This document shows, piece by piece, positions 8,645 through 16,736 of a stretch of 64,000 bases of DNA. Location of the stretch: positions 434,001 through 498,000 of the forward strand of contig JAGBEX010000014.1 in NCBI GenBank assembly GCA_017936765.1, in the 5' to 3' direction. Both the position numbers and the translations under genes were made by a program. Each line of letters starts with the position of its first letter. Within the stretch, counting starts at the first letter, position 1. This DNA comes from Clostridia bacterium (GTDB taxonomy: Bacteria; Bacillota; Clostridia; Christensenellales; Aristaeellaceae). The notes below the pieces were generated by a model. It saw only the letters and a list, made by a program, of their open reading frames with translations, had not been told where the DNA came from and did not search any database.

Positions 8645-8684
8645 CGAACATTTGTTTGACTTTCTCAGAAAAACAGTATATAAT
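8645..8684 (+). promoter_or_regulatory. LexA (SOS) box overlapping the promoter of the Y-family polymerase
   Basis: CGAACATTTGTTTG (8645-8658) matches the Gram-positive LexA consensus CGAACRNRYGTTYC/G at all but one core position. It overlaps the -35 TTGACT (8656-8661), which is 17 bp from a perfect TATAAT (8679-8684). Repressor bound there would block polymerase, the expected architecture for DNA-damage induction. Confidence 0.75.
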
Positions 8685-8718
8685 ACGATCATACGTTCTG
8701 CAAAGGAGGTGCTGCGCC

Positions 8719-10257
8719 TTGCCCGAAAGCCACATCTATGCCGCCATTGACCTGAAGAGCTTCTACGCCTCTGTGGAATGCATGGAGCGCGGCCTGGATC
8801 CCCTCACCACCAACCTGGTGGTGGCCGATGTCGCCCGCACGGAAAAGACCATCTGCCTGGCGGTGTCCCCCTCGCTGAAGGCCCACGGCATCCCCGGCCG
8901 TCCCCGCCTGTTCGAGGTGGTGCAAAAGGTGCAACAGATCAACGCCCGCCGCCTGGCGGAGGCCATTCGCCTACGCAAAGCCGTGCGCCAGCCGGATGGC
9001 CGCTGGGGCTTCGCCGCATCCTCCTTCCACGCGCCGGACATTGCAGTTGATCCCTCCCTCAAGCTGGACTACATCACCGCCCCGCCCCACATGGCCAAAT
9101 ACATGGACTACAGCACCCGCATCTATCAGGTCTACCTGAAATACATCGCCCCGGAGGATATCCACGTCTACTCCGTGGACGAGGTCTTTATGGACGTGAC
9201 GCCCTACCTGGCGCTCTACCGCATGGACGCCCGCCAGCTGGTCTCCGCCATGGTGCAGGAGGTGCTGACCACCACAGGCATCACCGCCGCAGCGGGTATC
9301 GGCACCAACCTGTATCTGGCCAAGGTGGCCATGGACATCGTGGCCAAGCACGTTCCTGCCGATGAAAACGGTGTTCGCATCGCCCAGCTGGACGAACTCA
9401 CCTACCGCCAGCAGCTGTGGACGCACACACCCCTCACGGATTTCTGGCGGGTAGGCCGCGGCTACGCCCGCAAACTGGAGCGCGCCGGGCTGTACACCAT
9501 GGGAGACATCGCACGCTGCTCCATCGGCCAGCGGAATGACTTCCATAATGAAGAATTGCTCTATAAGATGTTCGGTGTGAATGCCGAGCTGCTCATCGAC
9601 CACGCCTGGGGCTGGGAAAGCTGTACCATGGCGGACATCAAGGCCTATCGCCCCCAAAGCCACTCTCTGGGCAGCGGCCAGGTGCTCTCCTGCGCCTACA
9701 CGGTGGACAAGGCGCGGATCATCGTGCAGGAAATGGCCGAGGCCCTGGCGCTGAACTTGGTGGCCAAGGGGCTGGTCACCGATCAGATCATGCTGGCCAT
9801 CGGCTACGATATCGACAGCCTCCGGGACCCCGCCATCCGTAGCCAGTATCAGGGTGCCATTACCACCGACCCCTATGGACGGCCGCTCCCCCAGCACGCC
9901 CACAGCAGCTGCCATTTAGGCACCCTCACCAGCTCCACCCGCCGCGTGGTGGAAGCCGCCCTGGCCATCTTCGACCGCACGGTGAATCCCATCCTGCTGG
10001 TGCGCCGGTTGAACATTGTGGCCGCCCGCATCCTGCCGGAACCCAGCCTCGCCACCGGCGAGAGCATCCAGCAGCTGGACTTTTTCTCCACCATCACCGA
10101 AAGCGCCCCGCCCGACCGCCGGGAGCGCCAATTGCAACAAGCTACGCTGCGCATCCACCAGCGCTTCGGCAAAAATGCCCTGGTGAAAGGCACCAACCTG
10201 CAGGAGGGTGCCACCGCCATGGAGCGCAATATGCAGATCGGCGGCCACAAGGCCTGA
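8719..10257 (+). CDS. Y-family DNA polymerase (UmuC/DinB type)
   Basis: A translesion polymerase of 512 residues. The catalytic palm is visible as AAIDLKSFYASVE (metal-binding Asp about 11) and YSVDEVFMD (Asp-Glu about 154-155), followed by GIGTNLYLAKVAMD (helix-hairpin-helix and thumb). The C-terminal little-finger region contains SHSLGSGQVLSCAY. The TTG at 8719 is the likely start because AAAGGAGGT lies 8 bp before it. It matches the UvrX-like group often found with a small partner gene on chromosomes and mobile elements of Firmicutes. An SOS box in the promoter and the small partner gene 16 bp downstream support a damage-induced mutagenesis cassette. Confidence 0.9.
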   Translation: MPESHIYAAIDLKSFYASVECMERGLDPLTTNLVVADVARTEKTICLAVSPSLKAHGIPGRPRLFEVVQKVQQINARRLAEAIRLRKAVRQPDGRWGFAASSFHAPDIAVDPSLKLDYITAPPHMAKYMDYSTRIYQVYLKYIAPEDIHVYSVDEVFMDVTPYLALYRMDARQLVSAMVQEVLTTTGITAAAGIGTNLYLAKVAMDIVAKHVPADENGVRIAQLDELTYRQQLWTHTPLTDFWRVGRGYARKLERAGLYTMGDIARCSIGQRNDFHNEELLYKMFGVNAELLIDHAWGWESCTMADIKAYRPQSHSLGSGQVLSCAYTVDKARIIVQEMAEALALNLVAKGLVTDQIMLAIGYDIDSLRDPAIRSQYQGAITTDPYGRPLPQHAHSSCHLGTLTSSTRRVVEAALAIFDRTVNPILLVRRLNIVAARILPEPSLATGESIQQLDFFSTITESAPPDRRERQLQQATLRIHQRFGKNALVKGTNLQEGATAMERNMQIGGHKA

Positions 10258-10273
10258 CGAAAGGAGTCTCCCC

Positions 10274-10510
10274 ATGTACAGCGATATCCTCCACCTCGCC
10301 CACCCGGTTTCTCCCCGGCACCGCCCCATGAACCGCCCCGACCGCGCCGCTCAGTTCAGCCCCTTTGCGGCGCTGGTGGGCCTGGACGCGGCCATCGACC
10401 ACACCGCCCGTGCCAAGCGGGACGATGTGGAATACAGCCAGTATGCCGATGAGCTGCTGGAGTGGAATTTGCAGATATTGCAGATGCAGTATGACAACGA
10501 TATTTCCTGA
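10274..10510 (+). CDS. YolD-like small partner of the Y-family polymerase
   Basis: A 78-residue protein with the conserved core RPMNRPDRAAQFSPFAAL, shared by small proteins that follow Y-family polymerases in many Firmicutes. The order polymerase then partner, 16 bp apart with GGAG before the ATG, indicates one SOS-induced operon. In other Firmicutes such partners are annotated YolD-like and their biochemical role is poorly defined; a UmuD-like or processivity role is only a guess. Confidence 0.75.
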   Translation: MYSDILHLAHPVSPRHRPMNRPDRAAQFSPFAALVGLDAAIDHTARAKRDDVEYSQYADELLEWNLQILQMQYDNDIS

Positions 10511-10540
10511 AGAAACTTGTTTCACATCCACTAAGGATGT

Positions 10541-10604
10541 GTACCGAAGGTTTCCAAAGGGCGATCGGAAAGCCCTTTGGTCGCCTCCGCAGAGGCGAAA
10601 TCTC
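10541..10604. repeat. pair of intergenic hairpins
   Basis: Two perfect inverted repeats: CCAAAGGGC/GCCCTTTGG (10554-10562 and 10572-10580) and TCGCCTC/GAGGCGA (10581-10587 and 10592-10598). They resemble the hairpin clusters at 15.6, 31.8, 33.3, 38.7 and 52.3 kb in style. No gene is seen between 10511 and 10665. Confidence 0.6.
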
Positions 10605-10622
10605 CGTCTCCAAACATACAAA

Positions 10623-10651
10623 AAGGATGTACCCATCACAGGTACATCCTT
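10623..10651 (-). terminator. bidirectional terminator of the GH3 gene
   Basis: AAGGATGTACC / GGTACATCCTT arms (10623-10633 and 10641-10651). On the minus strand it ends in TTTTTG, 15 bp after the GH3 stop; it could also stop the polymerase operon on the plus strand. Confidence 0.8.
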
Positions 10652-10665
10652 CTTGTTGATTTCAA

Positions 10666-12750
10666 TTACTTGATCTCCAGCACGGTGTGCAGCGGAGCCT
10701 GACCCATCAGCTCCACGCTGCGGGCATCAGGCTGGCTCAGACCAGCATACACGTCGAAGGTCTTGCCATCGCGGATGCGCTCGCCCTCGTCGTTCACCAC
10801 GGTGAAGGCCAGAGGATCCAGCTTCACGGCCACTTCCTTGCTCTCGCCAGCCTTCAGGGCCACGCGGACGAAGCCAGCTAGCTTGGTGTTCACGACCTCC
10901 CACTTGGAGGTCTGATCCTTCACATACACCTGCACCACGGTCTCGGCATCCACATCGGAGGTGTTGGTCACCTTCACGGTCACCTTCTCCTGGTCAGCCT
11001 TCAGGTCAGCCACGTCGAACTTGGCGTAGCTCAGGCCGAAGCCGAAGGGATACAGGGGCGTGCCGGTGTAGTAGCGATAGGTGCGGTTGGTCATGTTGTA
11101 GTCGGTGAACTCCGGCAGGTCGTTCACGTCGTGGTAGAAGGTCAGGGGCAGCTTGCCGGAGGGAGAAACCTTGCCGAAGAGGATCTCCGTCAGGGCGGTA
11201 CCGCCCGCCTGGCCAGGATACCAGGTCAGCAGCTGAGCGTTGCCCTGAGGCACATTCAGCGCAGAACCCACAGCCACCACGGTCACCAGGGGCTTGCCGC
11301 ACTTCTCCAGGGCGTCCATCAGCACGCGCTGGGTGGCAGGCAGCTGCAGGTCATACTTGTCGCCGGAGGTGTACTCGTTGCCGGTATCGCCCTCTTCGCC
11401 CTCCAGGGTCTCGTCCAGACCCACGCAGGCGATGACCACATCGGCCTCTTCAGCGCACATCAGCGCCTCGGCAATGCGGTCGTTGGCCTGGCCCAGGCCC
11501 TGCACGCGGTCGCGGGCCATGGCGCAGCCCTGGCTGAACAGCACGCGGATGCCACGCTCGCGGCAATACTTGCGGATGCCCTCCAGGAAGGTCACATAGC
11601 GGCTGGACAGGCCATAGTAGTTGGCATACAGCGCAGCCTGGCTGTCGGAGTTGGGGCCAATGACGGCGATGGTCTTGATCTTGCTCTCGTCCAGGGGCAG
11701 GATGCCGTCGTTCTTCAGCAGCACCATGCACTTCTCGGCAGCGGCCAGCGCCACGGCGTCATGATCGTCGGTGTCGTTCTCCAGGTAGGAGATCTTGTCG
11801 TATTCGCAGTCGTCGGCAAACATACCCAGCAGATAGCGGCTGGTGAAGGCGTTCTCGCAGGCGTTGGTGATGTCTTCCTCCGTCACCAAACCCTCCTGAT
11901 AGGCCTGCAGCATATGCAGGTAGGTGTTGCCGCAGTTGATGTCGCAGCCATTCTTCAGCGCCATGGCGGCAGATTCGGGCGCGGTGGAGGTCACCATGTG
12001 GCGGGTGTGGAAGTCACGGATCGCCCAGCAGTCGCTGACAATGTGGCCTTCAAAGCCCCACTTCTTCTTCAGGATGTCCATCAGCAGGGTCTTGGAGCCG
12101 CAGCAGGGTTCGCCATTGGTGCGGTTGTAGGCACCCATCACGGATTCCACCTTGGCTTCCTTCACGGCAGCCTCAAAGGCGGGCAGATAGGTCTCGTACA
12201 TATCCTTCTGATTGGCAATGGCGTCGAACTCGTGGCGGATCTCTTCGGGGCCGGAATGCACGGCAAAGTGTTTGGCGCAGGCAGCGATCTTCATATACTT
12301 GCCTTCGCCCTGCAGGCCCTTGATGAAGCGCACGCCCAGGCGGGTGGTGAGATAGGGATCCTCGCCATAGGTCTCGTGGCCGCGGCCCCAGCGGGGATCA
12401 CGGAAGATGTTGATGTTGGGGCTCCACATGGTCAGGCCCTTGTAGATGTCACGATCCTCATGGGCAGCCTGACCGTTGTACTTGGCACGGCCTTCGGTGG
12501 AGATCACCTCAGCCACCTGCTGGTGGAAGTCCTCGTCAAAGATAGCCGCCAGACCGATGGCCTGGGGGAACACAGTGGCAGTACCGGCACGGGCAACGCC
12601 GTGGAGAGCTTCATTCCACCAGTTGTAGGCAGGCACGCCCAGGCGGGGAATGGCAGGTGCGTCATAGCGGAGCTGGGAGGCTTTTTCCTCCAGGGTCATC
12701 TGGGCAACCAGCGCTTTGGCCTTCGCCCGGGCTTCGTTACGATCCATCAT
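10666..12750 (-). CDS. family 3 glycoside hydrolase (beta-glucosidase/beta-xylosidase type)
   Basis: A cytoplasmic exo-glycosidase of 694 residues; no signal peptide is seen. Domain order is GH3 N-terminal barrel (about 20-300), GH3 C-terminal sandwich (about 350-560) and a fibronectin-III-like domain at the end. Motifs include WSPNINIFRDPRWGRGHETYGEDP, KHFAVHS, and the nucleophile in GHIVSDCWAI (Asp about 240). The IFRDPRWGRG pattern is common in beta-xylosidases and beta-glucosidases of fibre degraders; substrate cannot be fixed. The start at 12750 has GGAG upstream; the next codon is also ATG. The gene stands alone, so imported oligosaccharides must come from transporters elsewhere. Confidence 0.9.
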   Translation of the reverse strand: MMDRNEARAKAKALVAQMTLEEKASQLRYDAPAIPRLGVPAYNWWNEALHGVARAGTATVFPQAIGLAAIFDEDFHQQVAEVISTEGRAKYNGQAAHEDRDIYKGLTMWSPNINIFRDPRWGRGHETYGEDPYLTTRLGVRFIKGLQGEGKYMKIAACAKHFAVHSGPEEIRHEFDAIANQKDMYETYLPAFEAAVKEAKVESVMGAYNRTNGEPCCGSKTLLMDILKKKWGFEGHIVSDCWAIRDFHTRHMVTSTAPESAAMALKNGCDINCGNTYLHMLQAYQEGLVTEEDITNACENAFTSRYLLGMFADDCEYDKISYLENDTDDHDAVALAAAEKCMVLLKNDGILPLDESKIKTIAVIGPNSDSQAALYANYYGLSSRYVTFLEGIRKYCRERGIRVLFSQGCAMARDRVQGLGQANDRIAEALMCAEEADVVIACVGLDETLEGEEGDTGNEYTSGDKYDLQLPATQRVLMDALEKCGKPLVTVVAVGSALNVPQGNAQLLTWYPGQAGGTALTEILFGKVSPSGKLPLTFYHDVNDLPEFTDYNMTNRTYRYYTGTPLYPFGFGLSYAKFDVADLKADQEKVTVKVTNTSDVDAETVVQVYVKDQTSKWEVVNTKLAGFVRVALKAGESKEVAVKLDPLAFTVVNDEGERIRDGKTFDVYAGLSQPDARSVELMGQAPLHTVLEIK

Positions 12751-12912
12751 ATGTATACGCTCCTTTATCGTAGTAAGCAAGCAACTTATATTTCATTTTC
12801 TCTCCCCGGTGCATAAATCCTGCCTCTTCCCTGCCAAAAAGTTGCTGTTTATAGTGGCAATCGTTGCGGTTTTTTGTTATAATGGTCTGGAACATTCCGG
12901 AAGGAGCTTTTT

Positions 12913-13719
12913 ATGACCCCTCAAGCCATCGCTTTTGATCTTGACGATACTCTCCTGCGGGACGACCGCAGCATTTCCCCATATACCATCTCTGTGCTGC
13001 AACGCGCAGCCGAAAAGGGTATCCGCATCATTCCTGCCAGTGGCCGCACCAGCCGCAGTATGCAGCACTTTGTGGATCAGATCGGCTGTGCCAGCTGCTA
13101 TGTGTGCTGCAACGGCGCCGAGGTGCGCACCCCCGGCCATCAGCTGCTGATGCAGGAGCTGCTCACCGTGGAGATCGCCAAAGAGGTCGCCGCCTGGGCA
13201 GAAAGTCACGGCGTGTATGCCCAGACCTACGACGATATCCGCTTCTACTTCAACCGCCACGGCAAGTATGCCGAGGACTACAAGGTCTCCTCCTCCCTGG
13301 AAGGAGAATACGTGGGCAACCTGGAAGCCTTCATCACCCAGCCCACCACCAAGATCCTCCTCATGGACGAGCCAGAGCGCATCGCCCAGCTGCTCCGCGA
13401 GGCGCAGGGTCTCTGGGGCGATCGGGTCTCCCTCACCTGCTCCAAGCCCTTCTTCCTGGAGGTCAATCCCCTTCGTGCTACCAAGGGCAACGCCCTGCAA
13501 TGGATCGCCGGGCATAACGGCTTCACCATGGAGCAGCTGGTGGCCTTTGGCGACAGCCTCAACGACATGAGTATGCTGCTTGCCGCCGGTACCGGCGTGG
13601 CCATGGCCAACGCCCGCGATGACGTGAAGGCGCGCATTTCCACCACCTGCCTCTCCAATCAGGAGGATGGCGTGGCGCATTATATCGAACAATACATTCT
13701 GAAGGAGGAACGCCCATGA
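12913..13719 (+). CDS. Cof-type HAD family phosphatase
   Basis: A 268-residue HAD hydrolase of the Cof/IIB type, probably acting on sugar phosphates or similar small metabolites. Motif I is AFDLDDTLL (residues 6-14), motif II is IIPASGRT, and motif III/IV are LRATKGNALQWI and VAFGDSLNDMSML. The C2 cap lies between. The stop overlaps the hprK ATG by 4 bp, so it is translationally coupled to hprK, although HPr(Ser-P) is not known to be a HAD substrate. AGGAG precedes the ATG. Confidence 0.85.
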   Translation: MTPQAIAFDLDDTLLRDDRSISPYTISVLQRAAEKGIRIIPASGRTSRSMQHFVDQIGCASCYVCCNGAEVRTPGHQLLMQELLTVEIAKEVAAWAESHGVYAQTYDDIRFYFNRHGKYAEDYKVSSSLEGEYVGNLEAFITQPTTKILLMDEPERIAQLLREAQGLWGDRVSLTCSKPFFLEVNPLRATKGNALQWIAGHNGFTMEQLVAFGDSLNDMSMLLAAGTGVAMANARDDVKARISTTCLSNQEDGVAHYIEQYILKEERP

Positions 13720-14645
13720 TCCAGGCATCTGGCTTTGCCAAGGCGCTTCAGCTCACCGAGCTGTCTCCGTCCACCAAAACGGAATGGGACATCCGCTCTG
13801 CCGACCTGAACCGTCCCGGCGTTCAGTTCTGTGGCTTTTATGAATACTTCGCCTTCGAGCGTCCCCAGGTCATCGGCAAGGTAGAAATGACCTACCTGGA
13901 ATCCCTGGAGCCTGCCGTGCGCCGGGAACGTCTGGAAAAGTACTTCTCCTACGACCTGCCCTGCGTGGTCATCTGCCGCGGCATGACCGCCCCGCCCGAG
14001 CTGCTGGAGGCCGCCCAGGCACGGGACATCGCCGTGTATCAGACCAGTATGCTCACCACCAAGTTCACCTTCAACGCCATCAACTACCTCAACCGCTGCC
14101 TGGCGCCCCGCGTGACCCGCCACGGCGTGCTGGTGGATGTATACGGCGTGGGCGTGCTGCTCACCGGCGAAAGCGGCGTGGGTAAAAGCGAGGCCGCCCT
14201 GGAGCTGGTCAAGCGCGGCCATCAGCTGGTGGCCGACGACGTGGTGGACATCTGCCGCGTGTCCGACAATCGCCTCACCGGCGAATGCCCGGAAATGGTT
14301 CGCCACTTCATGGAGATCCGCGGCATCGGCATTATTGACATCAAGGCCATGTACGGCATCGGCGCCGTGGCCACCAGCAAGACCATCGACCTGGTGATGC
14401 ACATGGAGCATTGGGTGCAGGGCAAGGAATACGACCGCCTGGGTCTGAGCGAGGACACCATCACCATCCTGGGCGTCAAGGTCCCCCACCAGATCATGCC
14501 TGTGCGCCCCGGCCGCAACCTGGCCATCATCATCGAGGTGGCCGCCCGTAACCTGTCCCTGAAGCGCATGGGCTATTCCGCCGCCCACGAGCTGGATCGC
14601 AGGCTGAATGAAATGATCATGAAAAAGTCCGGACAGATCGATTGA
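13716..14645 (+). CDS. hprK: HPr kinase/phosphorylase
   Basis: Phosphorylates and dephosphorylates Ser46 of HPr, the signal for carbon catabolite control in Firmicutes. The 309-residue protein has the Walker A loop TGESGVGKSEAALEL near residues 149-163, the catalytic VADDVVDI that follows, and the K3 loop signature MEIRGIGIIDIKAMYGIGAV. Length is normal. It overlaps the preceding HAD gene by 4 bp and is followed 42 bp later by a ROK glucokinase with its own ribosome binding site; the three probably form one operon linking sugar uptake signalling and glucose phosphorylation. Confidence 0.97.
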   Translation: MIQASGFAKALQLTELSPSTKTEWDIRSADLNRPGVQFCGFYEYFAFERPQVIGKVEMTYLESLEPAVRRERLEKYFSYDLPCVVICRGMTAPPELLEAAQARDIAVYQTSMLTTKFTFNAINYLNRCLAPRVTRHGVLVDVYGVGVLLTGESGVGKSEAALELVKRGHQLVADDVVDICRVSDNRLTGECPEMVRHFMEIRGIGIIDIKAMYGIGAVATSKTIDLVMHMEHWVQGKEYDRLGLSEDTITILGVKVPHQIMPVRPGRNLAIIIEVAARNLSLKRMGYSAAHELDRRLNEMIMKKSGQID

Positions 14646-14687
14646 GCGAACAATCATACTTCATAATATAGTAGGAGGTATTTCACT

Positions 14688-15632
14688 ATGGTTTACATTG
14701 GTATCGACGTTGGCGGCACCGGCATCCAGATGGGCGTTGTGGACGAGAAGGGTCAGATCATCGCCAAGGGTGCCATCGTCACCCGCACGGACATCCCCTT
14801 TGAGGATCAGGTCAAGGCCATGGCCGACTGCGCCCTGGAGACCCTGGAAAAGAGCGGCCACACCCTCATCGAGCTGGCTTCCATCGGCCTGGGCATCCCC
14901 GGCATTGCCGATCAGAAGACCGGCGTTGTCCCCTTCTGCACCAATCTGGGCTGGAAGAACGTCCCCCTGCGCGAGACCTTCCAGAAGTATATCGACAAGC
15001 CCATCTTCATTGATAACGACGCCACCGTGGCCGGTCTGGCCGAGAGCGTTGCCGGTGTCAGCGCCAACACCGATTCCAGCGTGTTCCTCACCCTGGGTAC
15101 CGGCGTGGGTGCAGGCATCGTGATCCGCGGCAAGGTGTGGAGCGGCTTCCACGGCGTGGGCAGCGAGGTCGGCCATATGATCATGGAGATCGACGGCGAA
15201 CCCTGCTCCTGCGGCAACCGCGGCTGCCTGGAGCGCTACACCTCCGCCACCGCCATCATCCGCATGGCGCGCGAGGCCGTGGCCAAGCACCCCGATAGCC
15301 TCATCATGTCCCTGTGCGGCGGCGATCCCAGCCTGATCAACGCCAAGATGGTCTTCGATGCCGCCCGCGAAGGCGACGAGCAGGGCCTGAAGGTCTTCCG
15401 CCGTTACGCCCGCTACCTGGGCCAGGCCATCGCCACCATCGTTAACTTCTTCGATCCCGAGGTCATCGTCCTGGGCGGCGGCGTCAGCAAGGCCGGCAAG
15501 TTCCTCCTGGATGCCGTCCGCGAGGAAGCCCCCAAGTATTGCATCTACAAGTCCATGCCCATCTCCCGCATTGAGCTGGCTGAACTCGGCCCCGACGCTG
15601 GCATCATCGGCGCCGCCATGCTGGGCCTGTAA
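14688..15632 (+). CDS. glcK: ROK family glucokinase
   Basis: Phosphorylates glucose with ATP in the cytoplasm. The 314-residue protein starts with the phosphate-binding loop YIGIDVGGTGIQMGVV, has the catalytic region FIDNDATVAGLAE, the second ATP motif LTLGTGVGAG, and the ROK zinc motif CSCGNRGCLERYTS. The C-terminus EVIVLGGGVSKAG is also typical. AGGAGG precedes the ATG. It follows hprK and ends in a repeat cluster and a strong terminator. ROK members with this layout are usually glucokinases, but other hexose or amino-sugar specificity is possible. Confidence 0.9.
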   Translation: MVYIGIDVGGTGIQMGVVDEKGQIIAKGAIVTRTDIPFEDQVKAMADCALETLEKSGHTLIELASIGLGIPGIADQKTGVVPFCTNLGWKNVPLRETFQKYIDKPIFIDNDATVAGLAESVAGVSANTDSSVFLTLGTGVGAGIVIRGKVWSGFHGVGSEVGHMIMEIDGEPCSCGNRGCLERYTSATAIIRMAREAVAKHPDSLIMSLCGGDPSLINAKMVFDAAREGDEQGLKVFRRYARYLGQAIATIVNFFDPEVIVLGGGVSKAGKFLLDAVREEAPKYCIYKSMPISRIELAELGPDAGIIGAAMLGL

Positions 15633-15641
15633 GGGGCTTTG

Positions 15642-15745
15642 CCAGAGGGCGCTGCCCTCTGGACTCCCGGTCAGGGCGCTGCCCTGACAACCCGCCCAAG
15701 GGCGCTGCCCTTGGGAATCCCGCGAAGGGCCGTTCGGCCCTTTCG
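15642..15745 (+). repeat. composite hairpin element, copy 1
   Basis: Four consecutive perfect palindromes just after the glucokinase stop: CCAGAGGGC-GCT-GCCCTCTGG (15642-15662), GTCAGGGC-GCT-GCCCTGAC (15670-15688), CCCAAGGGC-GCT-GCCCTTGGG (15695-15715) and CGAAGGGCC-GTTC-GGCCCTTTCG (15723-15745). The loops are conserved and the stems differ. Short connectors such as ACTCCCG, AACCCG and AATCCCG recur in the other copies at 31.8, 33.3 and 52.3 kb. Confidence 0.8.
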
Positions 15746-15746
15746 A

Positions 15747-15782
15747 AACCCATCCTGTGTGAGCATACAGGATGGGTTTTCC
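15747..15782 (+). terminator. terminator of hprK-glucokinase operon
   Basis: AACCCATCCTGT / ACAGGATGGGTT arms (15747-15758 and 15767-15778) followed by a short T-run. It fuses directly with the AAACCCAT tail of the hairpin element. Confidence 0.85.
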
Positions 15783-15937
15783 TTTGGGGTCACGGAGCGA
15801 ATACGGTCGCGCCGCGATGCAGAATATGTGGGCTAAAGGAGTGCCGACTGTTGCTGCACATGATATCGATATGCTGCTATAACGATTCCCATTTCGGCTT
15901 AGATGGTCAACCAAAACATCCTTTTGCATTACACACC
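15783..15937. other. intergenic stretch without a recognisable gene
   Basis: Between the terminator and the sipW promoter region I see no convincing coding sequence. It begins with GGGGTCACGGAGCG and CGCGCCGCGA, which also occur in looser form in the 52.4 kb repeat copy. A 36-codon frame starting at a TTG at 15851 has an AAAGGAG ahead of it but no other support. Confidence 0.5.
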
Positions 15938-15955
15938 TTTGTAACAGATTACAAA
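15938..15955. promoter_or_regulatory. operator-like palindrome upstream of the sipW operon
   Basis: Perfect inverted repeat TTTGTAA-CAGA-TTACAAA, 42 bp ahead of the -35 box of the sipW promoter. A half-site TGTAACA recurs just downstream of the -10 (about 16031-16037). The regulator is unknown. Confidence 0.5.
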
Positions 15956-15997
15956 CACTAATGTAAGCCTTTGTCGCTGATTCGTTTGTTTCCTCCA

Positions 15998-16026
15998 TTG
16001 ACCCATTTTCACCTAATGAATATAAT
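15998..16026 (+). promoter_or_regulatory. promoter of the sipW-tasA-sortase operon
   Basis: TTGACC (15998-16003), 17 bp spacer, perfect TATAAT (16021-16026). The leader of about 65 nt contains a small CCCCT/AGGGG hairpin (16050-16064). No other promoter of this quality was seen until the end of the sortase gene, and the gene spacings are short. Confidence 0.8.
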
Positions 16027-16097
16027 TAAGTGTAACAAAATATTTCCAGCCCCTATTGAAGGGGAGTTCTATATTATCGTACGAGGTTACATATATC

Positions 16098-16736
16098 ATG
16101 CGTTTTTTCCGCAAGATTTGGAATGTGATCACCTCCTTGGCTGTTGCCGTTATGATCCTCCTGGCTGTTCTGCTGGTAGGTGTTCGCTTGTTTGGACTCA
16201 CGCCCTACACCGTTCTTTCCGGCTCCATGGAGCCGATATATCATGTAGGTTCGCTGATCTATGTCAAAAAGGTGGAACCCCAGAATATTACGGTCGGAAT
16301 GCCCATCACCTTCATCGTAAATGAAGATCTGTTGGTTGCCACCCATCGTGTCGTAGATCGGCGGGAAATCGACTCTGACGATGGAATGACCTACTATTTC
16401 CAGACCAAAGGCGATGCAAACGAGGCCGTGGATAGTTCTCCCGTGCATTACAAGAACGTCATCGGTACGCCGGTGTTTTCCATTCCATTGCTGGGATATC
16501 TGTCTAGTTGGCTGCAAACCAGGCAAGGGACGATTATGGGCATTGCCATCGCTCTGGTATTGCTGATTTTCACCTTCCTCCCCGATCTGCTCAAGCTGGT
16601 GGACGACGATAAACCCGAACCACCGCCAGCGCCGGAGCCACCTCCGCCTGAAGAACCCGTACCCAACGCCGCCCCAGTAGTGCGCAGGCGACGTTCAGCA
16701 AAATATGAACAAAAGGAGAACCAACATGAAGACTAA
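16098..16736 (+). CDS. sipW: SipW-type (ER-type) signal peptidase I
   Basis: Membrane signal peptidase that removes the special signal peptides of TasA/camelysin-type proteins. The 212-residue protein has a transmembrane helix at about 10-33, then VLSGSMEP with catalytic Ser43, and ATHRVVD with His83 in place of the lysine of ordinary bacterial peptidases, giving the Ser-His dyad of the SipW/eukaryotic class. A second helix lies at about 143-163, followed by an unusual proline-rich cytoplasmic tail and a basic stretch. The ATG at 16098 begins the N-terminal helix; an in-frame TTG at 16056 is less likely. Its last 11 bp overlap the first TasA-like gene, its probable substrate. Confidence 0.92.
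   Translation: MRFFRKIWNVITSLAVAVMILLAVLLVGVRLFGLTPYTVLSGSMEPIYHVGSLIYVKKVEPQNITVGMPITFIVNEDLLVATHRVVDRREIDSDDGMTYYFQTKGDANEAVDSSPVHYKNVIGTPVFSIPLLGYLSSWLQTRQGTIMGIAIALVLLIFTFLPDLLKLVDDDKPEPPPAPEPPPPEEPVPNAAPVVRRRRSAKYEQKENQHED

Noticed and set aside
15851..15961. 36-residue ORF (TTG start) upstream of the sipW promoter
   Set aside because: It has an AAAGGAG at a fair distance but no promoter, no recognisable composition and no conservation evidence; its end overlaps the operator-like palindrome.
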